In this document: in pieces, positions 1 to 8,238 of the stretch
Numbering within the stretch: position 1 is the stretch's first letter
Layout of the letters: every line of letters starts with the position of its first letter
Assembly: GCA_964540105.1 (NCBI GenBank)
Contig: CAZILL010000001.1
Coordinates: 930,001 to 994,000, forward strand
DNA from: DATKJY01 sp964540105
GTDB lineage: Bacteria > Zixibacteria > MSB-5A5 > GN15 > FEB-12
Direction: 5' to 3'
Length of the DNA: 64,000 nt
The notes under the pieces: generated by a model
Told to the model about the DNA's origin: nothing
The model's database searches: none
What the model saw: only the letters and a program-made list of their open reading frames with translations
Made by a program: the position numbers and the translations under genes

Positions 1-1
1 C

Positions 2-286
2 ATCGAAGAAACTTCGCTCAGACCGCAGGCCCTCTACGCCACGGAGTACCTGATCCAATTCTTCGAACCGACCGCAGAAGCGATCTGGCTGCTGCCGCTT
101 GTGGTCGCGATCGTGGATGTTGACGCCGAAGTCCGACTATGTTCGGAGAACAGCGCATTCGCTTGGGTCGGTCCTGATGATGCACGGAAGCTGCTCCGCT
201 GGAAGAATGTCGTTCGAACCATTGAGGATCTCAACGACGACCTCCGGCAATATCCGGCTCCGAGCTGGGTTCGCCTCGACACTTAG
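2..286 (+). CDS. Nudix hydrolase, C-terminal part (5' end outside window)
   Basis: The reading frame is open from the first bases to a TAG at 284-286, so the gene starts upstream of the window. The first visible residues (IEETSLRP) look like the end of a Nudix box, whose glutamates bind Mg2+ and which usually reads RExxEETG. The rest (AIWLLPLVVAIV, then FAWVGPDDARKLLRW near the end) resembles the tail of small Nudix pyrophosphohydrolases such as NudB or Ap4A hydrolases, where a WV/WL segment precedes a substrate-contacting helix. The family cleaves nucleoside diphosphate derivatives; the substrate cannot be read from this fragment. panD follows 151 bases later on the same strand. The family call rests on a partial motif and should be checked on the full gene. 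Confidence 0.6.
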   Translation: MEETSLRPQALYATEYLIQFFEPTAEAIWLLPLVVAIVDVDAEVRLCSENSAFAWVGPDDARKLLRWKNVVRTIEDLNDDLRQYPAPSWVRLDT

Positions 287-437
287 GGCGCGGAACCTTT
301 TGTCATTGAGATCGTTAGGTATATTGCCGAATCGTTTGAGCCCGGACTAAACCGAGGCTTGCCGAGCCACTTGATTTGGTTATATTAATGAATTGAGAAA
401 AGGGCGGGATTGAACCAGCCTGCGAGGAATTGAGAGC

Positions 438-788
438 ATGTTCACGACGCTTCTGAAATCGAAAATACACCGCGCCACAATAACCGATGCCAATCTGAAT
501 TATGTCGGCTCAATCACGATCGACTCCGAGTTGATGCGCCGCGCCAATTTAGTCGCCTACGAGAAAGTCGACATAGCCAACGTCAACAATGGCGAGCGGT
601 TCGAAACCTACGTAATCGAAGGGCCCGCCAATAGCGGTGTAATCGCGCTCAATGGAGCCGCAGCCCGTAAGGGTCACAAGGGGGACCTCATCATTATTCT
701 CTCCTACGCTCTCTACGACAGCGCGGAGGCCGCCGCGCACAAGCCAATCGCGGTTCACGTCGATGCCGCCAACCGGCCAACGAAGTAA
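438..788 (+). CDS. panD: Aspartate 1-decarboxylase proenzyme
   Basis: PanD converts L-aspartate to beta-alanine for pantothenate and coenzyme A synthesis in the cytoplasm. It is made as an inactive chain that cleaves itself between Gly24 and Ser25; the new Ser becomes the pyruvoyl cofactor. Here Gly24-Ser25 sits at exactly the expected place (NYVGSITID), preceded by the conserved KIHRATIT stretch with Lys9 and His11. The family motifs VNNGERFETYVI and ALNGAAARK are also present. The length of 116 residues is close to the usual 115-130. The ATG has a purine-rich GAGGAATTGAGAG upstream. The gene ends 19 bases before the likely start of the downstream nucleotidyltransferase, so the two are probably co-transcribed. 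panB and panC are not in the window. Confidence 0.95.
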   Translation: MFTTLLKSKIHRATITDANLNYVGSITIDSELMRRANLVAYEKVDIANVNNGERFETYVIEGPANSGVIALNGAAARKGHKGDLIIILSYALYDSAEAAAHKPIAVHVDAANRPTK

Positions 789-807
789 AGCTCAGTCACC
801 GCTATTC

Positions 808-1569
808 ATGAGTTCAGAGAACGCAACGTCAAGTCGCAAGAGCGCCATCATTCTTGCTGCCGGGAAGGGAAAGCGGATGATGTCCGACCTTCCCAAAGTC
901 CTTCACGAAATCCATGGCCGGCCGATGATCGCCATTCTGCTGGACACTCTCATCCCGATTGGCTTTGATCGCATTGTGGTCGTGATCGGACACAACGGGG
1001 AGATGGTCCGGGAGAAACTCGCAACTTATCCCGTTCAGTTTGTCTGGCAGAAGGAGCAGCTTGGCACTGGACATGCCGTTCTGATGGCTAAAGAGAAGAT
1101 GACCGATTTCGACGGCACCACTATGGTTGTGGCTGGCGACGTCCCCTTCCTCTCGAAGTCATCCATTGGACGGCTTTTCACCGTCCACCAGCAGACCCAT
1201 GCTGCAGCCACCTGTCTATCTGCGATCTACCCAGACCCAAAAGGCTACGGGCGAATTATCCGCGAAGGGACTACAGATCGGCTTCTTGAAATCGTCGAGG
1301 AACGCGACGCAAACGACGACCAGAAGAAGATCAACGAGGGGAACAGCGGTACCTTCTGCTTCGATAACAGGAAGCTCTTTTCTGTTATCCAGCAGATTGG
1401 CAACTCCAATGCCCAACGCGAGTACTATCTCACCGACGCCATTAAGTTATTGCGAAATAACGGGTTAGTTGTTTCTGTCGTGACTGCCGACAACCCCGAT
1501 GAAGTCGAGGGTGTCAACTCGGTCGAAGAGCTTGAGGAACTGGCTCGTAAGTTCTCCGATCGCTGCTGA
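808..1569 (+). CDS. GlmU-like UTP--sugar-phosphate nucleotidyltransferase, single domain
   Basis: This is a 253-residue sugar nucleotidyltransferase related to the N-terminal half of GlmU, which makes UDP-GlcNAc from UTP and GlcNAc-1-phosphate. The pyrophosphorylase signature LAAGKGKRM followed by LPKVLHEI is near residues 16-31. The segments QLGTGHAV, VVAGDVPF and KGYGRIIR with the family EERDA motif follow in GlmU order. A complete GlmU (about 455 residues) also has a left-handed beta-helix acetyltransferase domain; that is absent here because the frame stops after the uridyltransferase region. I use the ATG at 808. A longer frame runs back to 652, but that part overlaps panD and does not look like protein. 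It may work with a separate acetyltransferase, or act on another sugar phosphate. Confidence 0.8.
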   Translation: MSSENATSSRKSAIILAAGKGKRMMSDLPKVLHEIHGRPMIAILLDTLIPIGFDRIVVVIGHNGEMVREKLATYPVQFVWQKEQLGTGHAVLMAKEKMTDFDGTTMVVAGDVPFLSKSSIGRLFTVHQQTHAAATCLSAIYPDPKGYGRIIREGTTDRLLEIVEERDANDDQKKINEGNSGTFCFDNRKLFSVIQQIGNSNAQREYYLTDAIKLLRNNGLVVSVVTADNPDEVEGVNSVEELEELARKFSDRC

Positions 1570-1778
1570 ATCTCTTCACCTCAATCAGGAGATTTCCTCG
1601 TCTCGGATTGGTACAATAGGTGTATCCGATTTCCGATAATATAGGAAAGTCATCGAGGTTGAGCTGTTTATATTCATCAGAGTGTTAACTCGGACTTGGG
1701 TGCGGCCCCGGCCAAGGAGTAGCGTCAGCCCCTCTCTTAACTCGTTGTCTGCGAAGTCGCCGTAAGGTCAGAATAATT

Positions 1779-2219
1779 GTGACACAAATCTATAGCGAGC
1801 GAATCAATCAAGTCTTTGGGCTCTACAATGACCTCGCAATCTTTCTGGAGGAAGCACGTTTCAGTTCAAGGCTGGCCGACCTTCCTTCCAACACGATTGG
1901 GCAACAGCTATGGTGTGTGATTGGAGCGCGGGAGAGCTATCTTAGGGGAATCCGAAGCGGAAAGTGGGAAGGATTCAGCTGTTCTCTTCCAGCAGCTATG
2001 ACAGCGAACAAGGAAGTGGTTAGCTCAGCTCTGCTTCGCTCTGCTGGAGAGACGCAGCAGATGTTCATGGCATTGACGAGCGTGACTGAATCGCAAGAGC
2101 GGTTGGCTTTCGAACTGCTCGAGCATGAAGTCCAGCATCAAGGCCAGTTGATTCGCTATTTATATGGGCTTAAGCTTGGGGCTCCAAGAAGCTGGAAGGA
2201 GCGGTATCATCTTGACTAA
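1779..2219 (+). CDS. DinB-like putative metalloenzyme
   Basis: A 146-residue protein with the features of the DinB/YfiT four-helix superfamily. These proteins bind a divalent metal through three histidines and include thiol transferases. The C-terminal helix reads LLEHEVQHQGQLIRYLYGL, with the typical HxxxHxGQ arrangement in which the His residues bind metal. A segment rich in GARESYLRGI near residue 50 takes the place of the first His-bearing helix, so the usual N-terminal His is not obvious. The start is GTG, with a weak AAGG about 11 bases upstream. It stands alone between the nucleotidyltransferase and a secreted protein. Substrate unknown. Confidence 0.6.
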   Translation: MTQIYSERINQVFGLYNDLAIFLEEARFSSRLADLPSNTIGQQLWCVIGARESYLRGIRSGKWEGFSCSLPAAMTANKEVVSSALLRSAGETQQMFMALTSVTESQERLAFELLEHEVQHQGQLIRYLYGLKLGAPRSWKERYHLD

Positions 2220-2371
2220 AGCTATTTGTGCTAACGAAATGTACTGCTCGAGTTTCCGGGCGAGTAGGCAATCTTCGCAAGTAACAGTACTCTCGTAGAA
2301 ATGATTTGAAGGTTTTTGTTGACGAAGCCAATCGGCAAGTGTAAATTGAATTGGGATTGAGAGATACAACT

Positions 2372-2848
2372 ATGAAGAAACAATTATTCCTTAGCATCGT
2401 TGTCGGAGTCATCTTGTTAGCAGCCGGTGCGACTATGGCGCAATTCAAAGACGCTGCCGATTTGAACAGAGCTGGCCAGAGTAACTCATTGAACGTAAAG
2501 CCGGCAGCCAGCGCGTTCTCGTTGATCGATCTATCCCGCATCCGCTGGTCAAACAGCTACTCCATGGGCTTCTTTTCAGGGAATGGCCAGTCCGGTTCCG
2601 CCGGCATGCTGAACTCAACCATGTTCTACGAGTTCTCTCCGAAGCTCTCGCTGGCGGTAAGTGTCGGAGTGCTTCACAATACTGGCGCCCTGTGGGGTCA
2701 GGGAACATCCGATGCGACTATCCTCCCGGGCTTCAGGCTGGATTACCATCCGTCTGAGAAGTTCCAGATGTCGATAGGCTTTCAACGATATAATGCTTCG
2801 CAAACATCGTTTCTAGGCAACACCGGACATTGGCGATATCCCTGGTGA
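2372..2848 (+). CDS. Secreted protein, probable outer-membrane or periplasmic beta-rich protein
   Basis: A 158-residue protein with a clear Sec signal peptide: basic MKKQ, a hydrophobic stretch to about residue 20, then a likely cleavage site after TMA (ATMA/QF). The mature part alternates polar and aromatic residues (SYSMGFFSGNGQS, TMFYEFSPKLSLAVSVGV, FQMSIGFQRYNAS), a pattern seen in amphipathic beta strands of small outer-membrane proteins. I recognise no named family. I chose the ATG at 2372 because the upstream TTG at 2351 would place seven polar residues before the signal peptide. The protein ends with Trp rather than the usual terminal Phe of a barrel, so an outer-membrane location is only a possibility. 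Confidence 0.55.
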   Translation: MKKQLFLSIVVGVILLAAGATMAQFKDAADLNRAGQSNSLNVKPAASAFSLIDLSRIRWSNSYSMGFFSGNGQSGSAGMLNSTMFYEFSPKLSLAVSVGVLHNTGALWGQGTSDATILPGFRLDYHPSEKFQMSIGFQRYNASQTSFLGNTGHWRYPW

Positions 2849-2931
2849 CATTGACACGAAACCACGCGCATGAGGAAAGAGAGGTAATTCGGCATAGTCG
2901 CTAACGCTACCCTCCCTGCTTGATTTTTTGC

Positions 2932-3459
2932 ATGTTTCACTCCGAATCAACCGATCATCAAGATTCATCCGCCCCCCAGCCGGTAGGCTCCGTGTGGCGA
3001 AGACTCTTAAGCCGTGGGGTCACCTACGCCGTCGGCGGGTCGTTTATTGCCGTCCTGATTTATGCCGTCGTCTTTTCGATGCGCATCGCGAACGGTGTCG
3101 CACGCTCTGTTGATATCCCTACGCACATAGTGCGACTGCAGATTCTCAATGCGTCAGGGGTAAGAGGATTGACAGCTAAGTTGTCCGAACAGCTATCGGG
3201 ATACAGCGATGCGGACGTGGAGATCTCGGTAGTCGACACATCCTTGATCGACGCCACTCGTATTCCCGCCTCATTTGTCATCTCACGGGAAAAGGAAACC
3301 GACAACGCGCGTCTGCTATGCCAGAAGATCGGGCTCGACCCGTCGACGGTAGTCTCGCGACCGCTAATCGACAACCGCGACCTCGTCACCGCGACGTTGG
3401 TGGTCGGCGATGACTACTCGCGGATTGTGTGCTTGTCGAAGAAACCGAAGGAGAAGTAA
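2932..3459 (+). CDS. Membrane-anchored LytR_C domain protein
   Basis: A 175-residue protein with a short polar N-terminus, one transmembrane helix at about residues 35-52 (the hydrophobic run ending VVFSMRI) and a C-terminal LytR_C-type domain. That domain begins at IVRLQILNASGVRGLTAKL, the hallmark VxVLNGSGVxGLA-type strand-helix of the family. The LCP catalytic domain that LytR_C usually follows in cell-wall ligases is missing, so this is a stand-alone anchored LytR_C protein, not an LCP transferase. It lies directly upstream of rsfS with a 9-base gap, an order I recall from several FCB-group genomes. The start is taken at ATG 2932 instead of the TTG at 2920. Confidence 0.65.
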   Translation: MFHSESTDHQDSSAPQPVGSVWRRLLSRGVTYAVGGSFIAVLIYAVVFSMRIANGVARSVDIPTHIVRLQILNASGVRGLTAKLSEQLSGYSDADVEISVVDTSLIDATRIPASFVISREKETDNARLLCQKIGLDPSTVVSRPLIDNRDLVTATLVVGDDYSRIVCLSKKPKEK

Positions 3460-3468
3460 GACGGCATC

Positions 3469-3870
3469 TTGAAGAAATTAACCCCCCTCTCTCTGGCGCG
3501 TCTGGCCGGTCGGCTGGCGCTCTCCCGTAAAGGATTCGACGTTAAAATCCTGAAACTCAAGACGCTCTCGGCCGTGTGCGACTACTTTGTCATCGCGTCC
3601 GGCGAGGCCGATGTGCACGTCAAGGCTATCGCTGGAGCCATCGACGACGGTCTGACCAGGGAAGGGATCAGGGCCAATCACCGAGAAGGAATCGGCAAGG
3701 GGAACTGGATCGTGCTTGATTATATTGACGTCGTCGTCCATGTATTCCACGAGCCGACGCGTCGCTTTTACGCGCTCGAACGGCTCTGGGGGGACGCTCC
3801 CATAGAGGAACTCTCCGACGAGCCTAAGCCTCGAACGGTTTCCGCTCGTACGAAGAAAAGAAAAGCTTGA
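3469..3870 (+). CDS. rsfS: Ribosomal silencing factor RsfS
   Basis: RsfS (YbeB/Iojap) binds ribosomal protein uL14 and blocks joining of the 30S and 50S subunits when translation must be slowed. The family core is intact: DYFVIASGEADVHVKAIA, then HREGIGKGNWIVLDYIDVVVHVF, then RRFYALERLWGDA. These correspond to the conserved CDYFVIxxG, WxLLDxGDxVVHxF and YxLExLWxDA motifs. The length of 133 residues is slightly above the usual 105-120 because of a basic tail (ARTKKRKA). The start codon is TTG at 3469, 9 bases after the LytR_C gene, so coupled expression is likely. rho follows 31 bases downstream. Confidence 0.93.
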   Translation: MKKLTPLSLARLAGRLALSRKGFDVKILKLKTLSAVCDYFVIASGEADVHVKAIAGAIDDGLTREGIRANHREGIGKGNWIVLDYIDVVVHVFHEPTRRFYALERLWGDAPIEELSDEPKPRTVSARTKKRKA

Positions 3871-3901
3871 TAACTACTACTCAACTTAGAGGACAAACGA
3901 T

Positions 3902-5155
3902 ATGGAACTGGTGGAATTAAAATCCAAGACCATCTCCGAGTTGCTCAAGATCGCCGAAGGTCTTGACATCCCGGGCGTTTCCGGACTGCGAAAGTCCGAA
4001 CTGATTTACAAAGTGATGGAAGCCACAACGAATAGCAACGCCAACGGCATGATCTTCGCCGAAGGAGTGCTCGAAATCATGGATGAGGGCTATGGCTTCC
4101 TTCGCTCACCTGATTACAATTACCTCCCCGGGCAGGATGATATCTACGTCTCGCCCTCTCAGATCAAACGTTTTGATCTGCGCACCGGTGACACGACCTC
4201 CGGTCAGGTTCGTCCACCGAAAGAAAACGAACGCTATTTCGCGCTCCTCAAGATCGAGGCAGTCAATTTCGAAGACCCGGACATTGCCAAGCACAAGACC
4301 CTCTTCGACAACCTGACCCCGCTCTACCCGAATGATCCCTTCCACCTCGAATTGAATCCGGACGAAGTGACTACGCGGATCATCGACTTGATGTGCCCCA
4401 TAGGCAAAGGACAGCGCGCCCTCATTACCTCTCCGCCCAAGGCAGGGAAGACCATGATCCTGCAAAAGATCGCCCAGGCCATCACGACGAATCATCCCAA
4501 GGTTAAGTTGATGGTTCTGCTCATCGATGAGCGTCCTGAGGAAGTCACCGATATGCGCCGCTCTGTCAAAGGCGAGGTCATCTCCTCAACCTTCGATGAG
4601 CCTGCCGAACGTCACGTTCAGGTCGCCAATATGGTGCTTGAAAAGGCCAAGCGCCTTACTGAGCACAAGTACGATGTCGTGATTCTGCTGGACTCCATCA
4701 CTCGCCTTGCACGCGCTCACAACTCCGTCGTTCCCCACTCCGGAAAAATCCTGTCGGGCGGCGTTGATTCCAATGCCCTTCACAAGCCCAAGCGGTTCTT
4801 TGGGGCAGCGCGAAACATCGAGGAAGGCGGATCATTGACGATTATTGCCACCGCCCTGATTGAGACCGGTTCAAGAATGGACGAGGTCATTTTCGAGGAA
4901 TTCAAGGGAACCGGTAATATGGAGTTGGTTCTCGATAGGCGCCTTTCCGATCGGCGTATCTTTCCGGCGATGGATATTAACCGCTCCTCAACGCGCAAAG
5001 AAGAACTGCTGCAGCCCAACGAGATTCTCAGTAAGATTTGGATCTTGCGCAAGTTCCTGGCTGAAATGAACCCTATCGAGGCTATGGAATTCCTGCTTGA
5101 TAGACTGAAAAAGACGAAATCTAACGAGAAGTTCCTGGGCTCGATGAAAGACTGA
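3902..5155 (+). CDS. rho: Transcription termination factor Rho
   Basis: Rho is the hexameric RNA-dependent ATPase that ends transcription at C-rich sites. The 417-residue protein shows the whole family architecture. There is an N-terminal helical Rho_N domain (residues 1-45), a cold-shock-like RNA-binding domain (about 50-125: GVLEIMDEGYGFLRS, then DIYVSPSQIKRF) and a RecA-type ATPase core. The Walker A motif is SPPKAGKTM near residue 180 and the Walker B motif is VVILLDSITRLARA near 260. The Q-loop GGVD and the R-loop-containing GSLTIIATALIETGS region are present. ATG 3902 is preceded by GAGGACAAAC. Length and motifs give no sign of truncation. Confidence 0.97.
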   Translation: MELVELKSKTISELLKIAEGLDIPGVSGLRKSELIYKVMEATTNSNANGMIFAEGVLEIMDEGYGFLRSPDYNYLPGQDDIYVSPSQIKRFDLRTGDTTSGQVRPPKENERYFALLKIEAVNFEDPDIAKHKTLFDNLTPLYPNDPFHLELNPDEVTTRIIDLMCPIGKGQRALITSPPKAGKTMILQKIAQAITTNHPKVKLMVLLIDERPEEVTDMRRSVKGEVISSTFDEPAERHVQVANMVLEKAKRLTEHKYDVVILLDSITRLARAHNSVVPHSGKILSGGVDSNALHKPKRFFGAARNIEEGGSLTIIATALIETGSRMDEVIFEEFKGTGNMELVLDRRLSDRRIFPAMDINRSSTRKEELLQPNEILSKIWILRKFLAEMNPIEAMEFLLDRLKKTKSNEKFLGSMKD

Positions 5156-5332
5156 TCGACAGGACAACGGGTCAAAGTCCTCGATTCGGTCGAACGGGAT
5201 CTCTTGCCTCTGGGTCGGCGAAATCCTGCACCCGTTTTCAGTATGGGGCAACAGCCATTCGGCATAAGTTGTTGCCGCGTAGATCGCCATCTGTCGCTTA
5301 TCAGCGGCACAGCAGTTGCCTGATAATACGGC

Positions 5333-5713
5333 ATGGATTGCTATTTTGGCGCCTGCCCCCTTCCTGAGAACAACCCGGCCGGCAAGTCGGCCCTGGTCCT
5401 CTTCCATATCCCCGAAGTCGGGATTCGTTTCAAGGCCCCTTTTGCGGCGGTCGACCCAGATCATAGCGATTTAGCTTCGCTTCTGGCGTTGCTCGAATTT
5501 ATCGATACCAACCCGAAGTACTTCTCTAATCACACGTTTCAGATCTTTGGAAACAACCTCACGCTCATCAACCAGCTCAACGGGCGGGAACCAGTCGACG
5601 CTCGCTTCCTCGAGCTTCTGGAAAAGGCCAAAGTCTATCGCGCCAAGTATCGCTTCTCCGTCGCTTGGGTGCCCGCACGCGACAACAGCGCCTTTGACAT
5701 GCTTTTGGATTGA
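5333..5713 (+). CDS. Small protein with RNase H-like fold features
   Basis: A 126-residue cytoplasmic protein. Its order of elements resembles the RNase H / reverse-transcriptase-like fold: a long helix with an acidic residue (SDLASLLALLEFID), a strand-turn (FQIFGNNLTLINQLNGR) matching the IxSDSxLVVNQLNG element, and a late AWVPARDNSAFDMLLD matching the HVPREENxxADxLA element. The aspartate expected in the third motif is replaced (IFGNN rather than SDS), so catalysis is doubtful. It sits between rho and holA and ends just before holA, suggesting co-transcription. The fold call is inferred from pattern only. Nothing else is seen in the 177 bases between rho and this gene. Confidence 0.45.
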   Translation: MDCYFGACPLPENNPAGKSALVLFHIPEVGIRFKAPFAAVDPDHSDLASLLALLEFIDTNPKYFSNHTFQIFGNNLTLINQLNGREPVDARFLELLEKAKVYRAKYRFSVAWVPARDNSAFDMLLD

Positions 5714-5745
5714 CCGCTGCCGGCGTGGGCCGGTATCTTCGCCAT

Positions 5746-6777
5746 ATGACACCCCACGAGCTCAACCTGAGTATAACCGCTGGAAAATTCCTCCCTGTCT
5801 ACTACTTTCACGGCACCGAGGATTATCGGATCGTCGAAGCGGCAAAATTCATTGCTCGCCAATTCCTTCCGAAATCGCTTCATCAAACCAACTATCGTCG
5901 GATCGACGCCCGAAAGACTCCCTCTGCTGATCTGATGGCCGAACTCTCCGTCTACCCGATGCTGGGCGAGAAACAGGTCTTCTCGGTGACCGACTTCCAG
6001 CACTACAAACCGGCAGAAGTCGAACGCATACTCAAACTCATGACTCCTGCGGACCCGAGCCGGCTCCTGATTCTTAGCTCGCCGTCAGCAAAGAAGCCGA
6101 GAAAGGACTCAGCCTTCTTCAAGGCCGTGACAAAATCGGCCACGGAGATTGAGTTCAAACGTCTTTCCAGTTCTGAAGTCGAACGAAACGTCCTTGCCAA
6201 GCTCGGCCGCCAGAATGTCGCGATCGATCCCGACGCTCGCACGCTCCTGACAGAGCTCCTTGCAGGTGATCGAGGCGCGATCGAGACTGAGGTCGACAAG
6301 CTTATCGACTACAAGGGGTCCGGCCAGAAGATCACTGTCGAAGACGTCCGTTTTCTTACGGCCGGCTACAATGTGCACTCCATCTTTGAACTCGGCGACC
6401 TCGTGATGTCGGGCAACTCCGCCGCATCACTTCGCCTTGTTCGATCATTGATCGCCGACGGGAATTCCCCTACCGGTATCCTCTTCTTCCTTTTCCAGCA
6501 TCTGCTCTCTGTCTATCTGGTGAAGAACGGGAAACACCTCGAGCCCTATCGTAAGTGGCTCGAACCGAAGTTGCGTGCCCAAGGGGATCAACACGACAAC
6601 CCTCGGATCGAAGCCATACTTATCAGTCTCGCGCGAGCCGACTCCGATATGCGCCGCACCAGCATTATGAAGCCGGACATGCTCCTGGAGCAGTTTCTCG
6701 TAGCGGTCACCACCCAATTGAACTCGCCGGCGGGCCGCCGCCATCCCGGCGTGAGGCGCTCCGAAGCTCGTCGATAG
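5746..6777 (+). CDS. holA: DNA polymerase III delta subunit
   Basis: HolA (delta) opens the beta sliding clamp as part of the clamp-loader complex at the replication fork. The 343-residue protein matches the family in length. Its start (LPVYYFHGTEDYRIVEAAKFI) corresponds to the family xPVYxLxGxExxLxxEA motif. The middle contains LLILSSPSAKKPRKDSAFFKAV, a segment typical of delta, and the LLTELLAGDRGAIETEVDKLIDY helix is the conserved GxDLxxLxNELEKLxLY segment. The C-terminal collar helices follow (SIFELGDLVMSG, PTGILFFLFQHLL). I place the start at ATG 5746; a TTG at 5710 would add twelve unlikely residues overlapping the previous stop. No strong ribosome-binding site is visible. Confidence 0.88.
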   Translation: MTPHELNLSITAGKFLPVYYFHGTEDYRIVEAAKFIARQFLPKSLHQTNYRRIDARKTPSADLMAELSVYPMLGEKQVFSVTDFQHYKPAEVERILKLMTPADPSRLLILSSPSAKKPRKDSAFFKAVTKSATEIEFKRLSSSEVERNVLAKLGRQNVAIDPDARTLLTELLAGDRGAIETEVDKLIDYKGSGQKITVEDVRFLTAGYNVHSIFELGDLVMSGNSAASLRLVRSLIADGNSPTGILFFLFQHLLSVYLVKNGKHLEPYRKWLEPKLRAQGDQHDNPRIEAILISLARADSDMRRTSIMKPDMLLEQFLVAVTTQLNSPAGRRHPGVRRSEARR

Positions 6778-6863
6778 CGACCCCAAATTCTCTCGAACTT
6801 TCGTCTCCTTCCACTCGTACATAGTACTCAGATGAACACAATGGCATCCAAGAAGGAGGCGTG

Positions 6864-7322
6864 ATGATTAAGCGTCTGTATCGTTCAACCACGGATAAAG
6901 TCATCGGGGGAGTTTGCGGAGGACTCGGCGAATACTTCGAGATCGACCCGGCCCTGTTCAGGATCGGAGCCGCCCTGCTCGTGTTGGCCAACGGAACCGG
7001 CCTGCTTCTGTACCTCATCATGATGGTCGCGATCAAGAAGCGTCCTCTGGATGTTCAGCTCGCCCCAGTTGAATATCGGGCCTCCCGATGGACTCGTTAC
7101 ATCCCCGGCTCCATTCTCATACTTCTGGGGCTTGTGTTCCTGATCAAGGAGAATTGGTTCTGGTTCGACCTCCACCATGTCTTTCATCTGTATTGGCCGG
7201 TGCTGTTGATAGCGGTCGGTCTGGTTTTGGTATTGTTTCACGGCCGGCAGGCAAGAGGGGATTCGTCGACCCCTGTTTCAGAGCCGCCCGTGACACCACA
7301 GAACGGAGGGGCCATAGCATGA
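6864..7322 (+). CDS. PspC-domain membrane protein
   Basis: A 152-residue inner-membrane protein. Residues 1-60 form a PspC domain: KRLYRSTTDKVIGGVCGGL, EYFEIDPALFRI, then a transmembrane helix. PspC proteins take part in envelope-stress sensing. The C-terminal part holds two more hydrophobic helices with GSILILLGLVFLI and PVLLIAVGLVLVL, the LiaF-type transmembrane module. An AAGGAGG at 6853-6860 lies 4 bases before ATG 6864; the GTG at 6861 is too close to it. The last four bases overlap the next gene as ATGA, so translation is probably coupled. The two genes most likely form one envelope-stress unit. Confidence 0.82.
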   Translation: MIKRLYRSTTDKVIGGVCGGLGEYFEIDPALFRIGAALLVLANGTGLLLYLIMMVAIKKRPLDVQLAPVEYRASRWTRYIPGSILILLGLVFLIKENWFWFDLHHVFHLYWPVLLIAVGLVLVLFHGRQARGDSSTPVSEPPVTPQNGGAIA

Positions 7323-8218
7323 CTCCGGCCCGTTTTCGATGGGGGACACTCCTTATCTTTGTGGGCGTTGTCCTTCTCTTGCAGAACCTTGGCAAAGTCA
7401 ATTGCAACTTCTGGGCGGATTTCCTGGTGTATCTCCCCGTTCTGCTCATCGCTGTCGGTGTCGAGAAGATTTTCGCCAAGACACGATTACATCTGATCTC
7501 TTACTTGACGTCAGTCTTCCTGTTTGTCGGTGGGATGTACCTCGTCTTCTCGGGAAGTGTGGGCGGTGACGATCGCAGCTTCTTCCATGAAACTACCTAT
7601 CGAAATCAGGCCGATCCCGATGTCACCACTCTCCACGCGATTCTAAATCTTAGCGACGGCGACCTGACCATTCGCGATGCTGGGGACGATCTCATCTACG
7701 GCCAGTTCAAGGAATTTACTCACAAACCCAAGATCGACTACAGCGTGGCCGACCATCTCGCTACTGTAACCTTCGCCGGTGGCGATCGTCACATGTGGGG
7801 GGGAGCATTCAAGATCAACGGTGACCTGCCCAGCGATTGGTACCTGTCGTTTTCCAGACTGACTCCTCTGATTCTTGAGTGCTACGGCAACAGCTCCGAC
7901 ATTCATCTCAATCTGGCTTCCACGCCGTTGAAGTCCCTGAAAGTCGACGCCGAAGGGGCCTCGGTCTATCTGAAATTCGGCAGCTTGGTGCCTGACGTCA
8001 GTGTCTCTCTGGTCGGGGAGAACTCCGATCTTCGGTTACGCTTTCCGAGCAGTTCAGCAGTCAAGATCTCCGGCGTCAATGACCGCGACTACCTGACTAA
8101 AATCGGCCTCGTCGAGAAAGACGGAGCATTCGTCAACAGCGGCTACGACACGCTCAAGAACCACATTACTGTGGAACTCGATGATCGTGCCAGTTCGCTC
8201 TCTATCGACTATTACTGA
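7319..8218 (+). CDS. LiaF-like membrane protein with C-terminal beta domain
   Basis: A 299-residue protein with two to three N-terminal transmembrane helices. They include GTLLIFVGVVLLL and PVLLIAVGVEKIF, closely resembling those at the end of the preceding PspC protein. A beta-rich periplasmic part follows (residues 95-299) with short repeating strands such as LHAILNLSDGDLTIRDAGD and LKSLKVDAEGASVYLKFG. This is typical of the LiaF C-terminal / toast-rack adhesin-like domain of envelope-stress proteins. The ATG overlaps the PspC stop codon. No signal peptidase site is seen. A terminator-like hairpin follows, so the pair ends the transcription unit. Role in envelope-stress sensing is inferred from the family. 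Confidence 0.72.
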   Translation: MTPARFRWGTLLIFVGVVLLLQNLGKVNCNFWADFLVYLPVLLIAVGVEKIFAKTRLHLISYLTSVFLFVGGMYLVFSGSVGGDDRSFFHETTYRNQADPDVTTLHAILNLSDGDLTIRDAGDDLIYGQFKEFTHKPKIDYSVADHLATVTFAGGDRHMWGGAFKINGDLPSDWYLSFSRLTPLILECYGNSSDIHLNLASTPLKSLKVDAEGASVYLKFGSLVPDVSVSLVGENSDLRLRFPSSSAVKISGVNDRDYLTKIGLVEKDGAFVNSGYDTLKNHITVELDDRASSLSIDYY

Positions 8219-8238
8219 CGCATTATTTCCTCCCTACA

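Noticed and set aside
652..807. N-terminal extension of the GlmU-like frame
   Set aside because: It overlaps panD and reads like out-of-frame coding sequence; the nucleotidyltransferase motif begins just after ATG 808.
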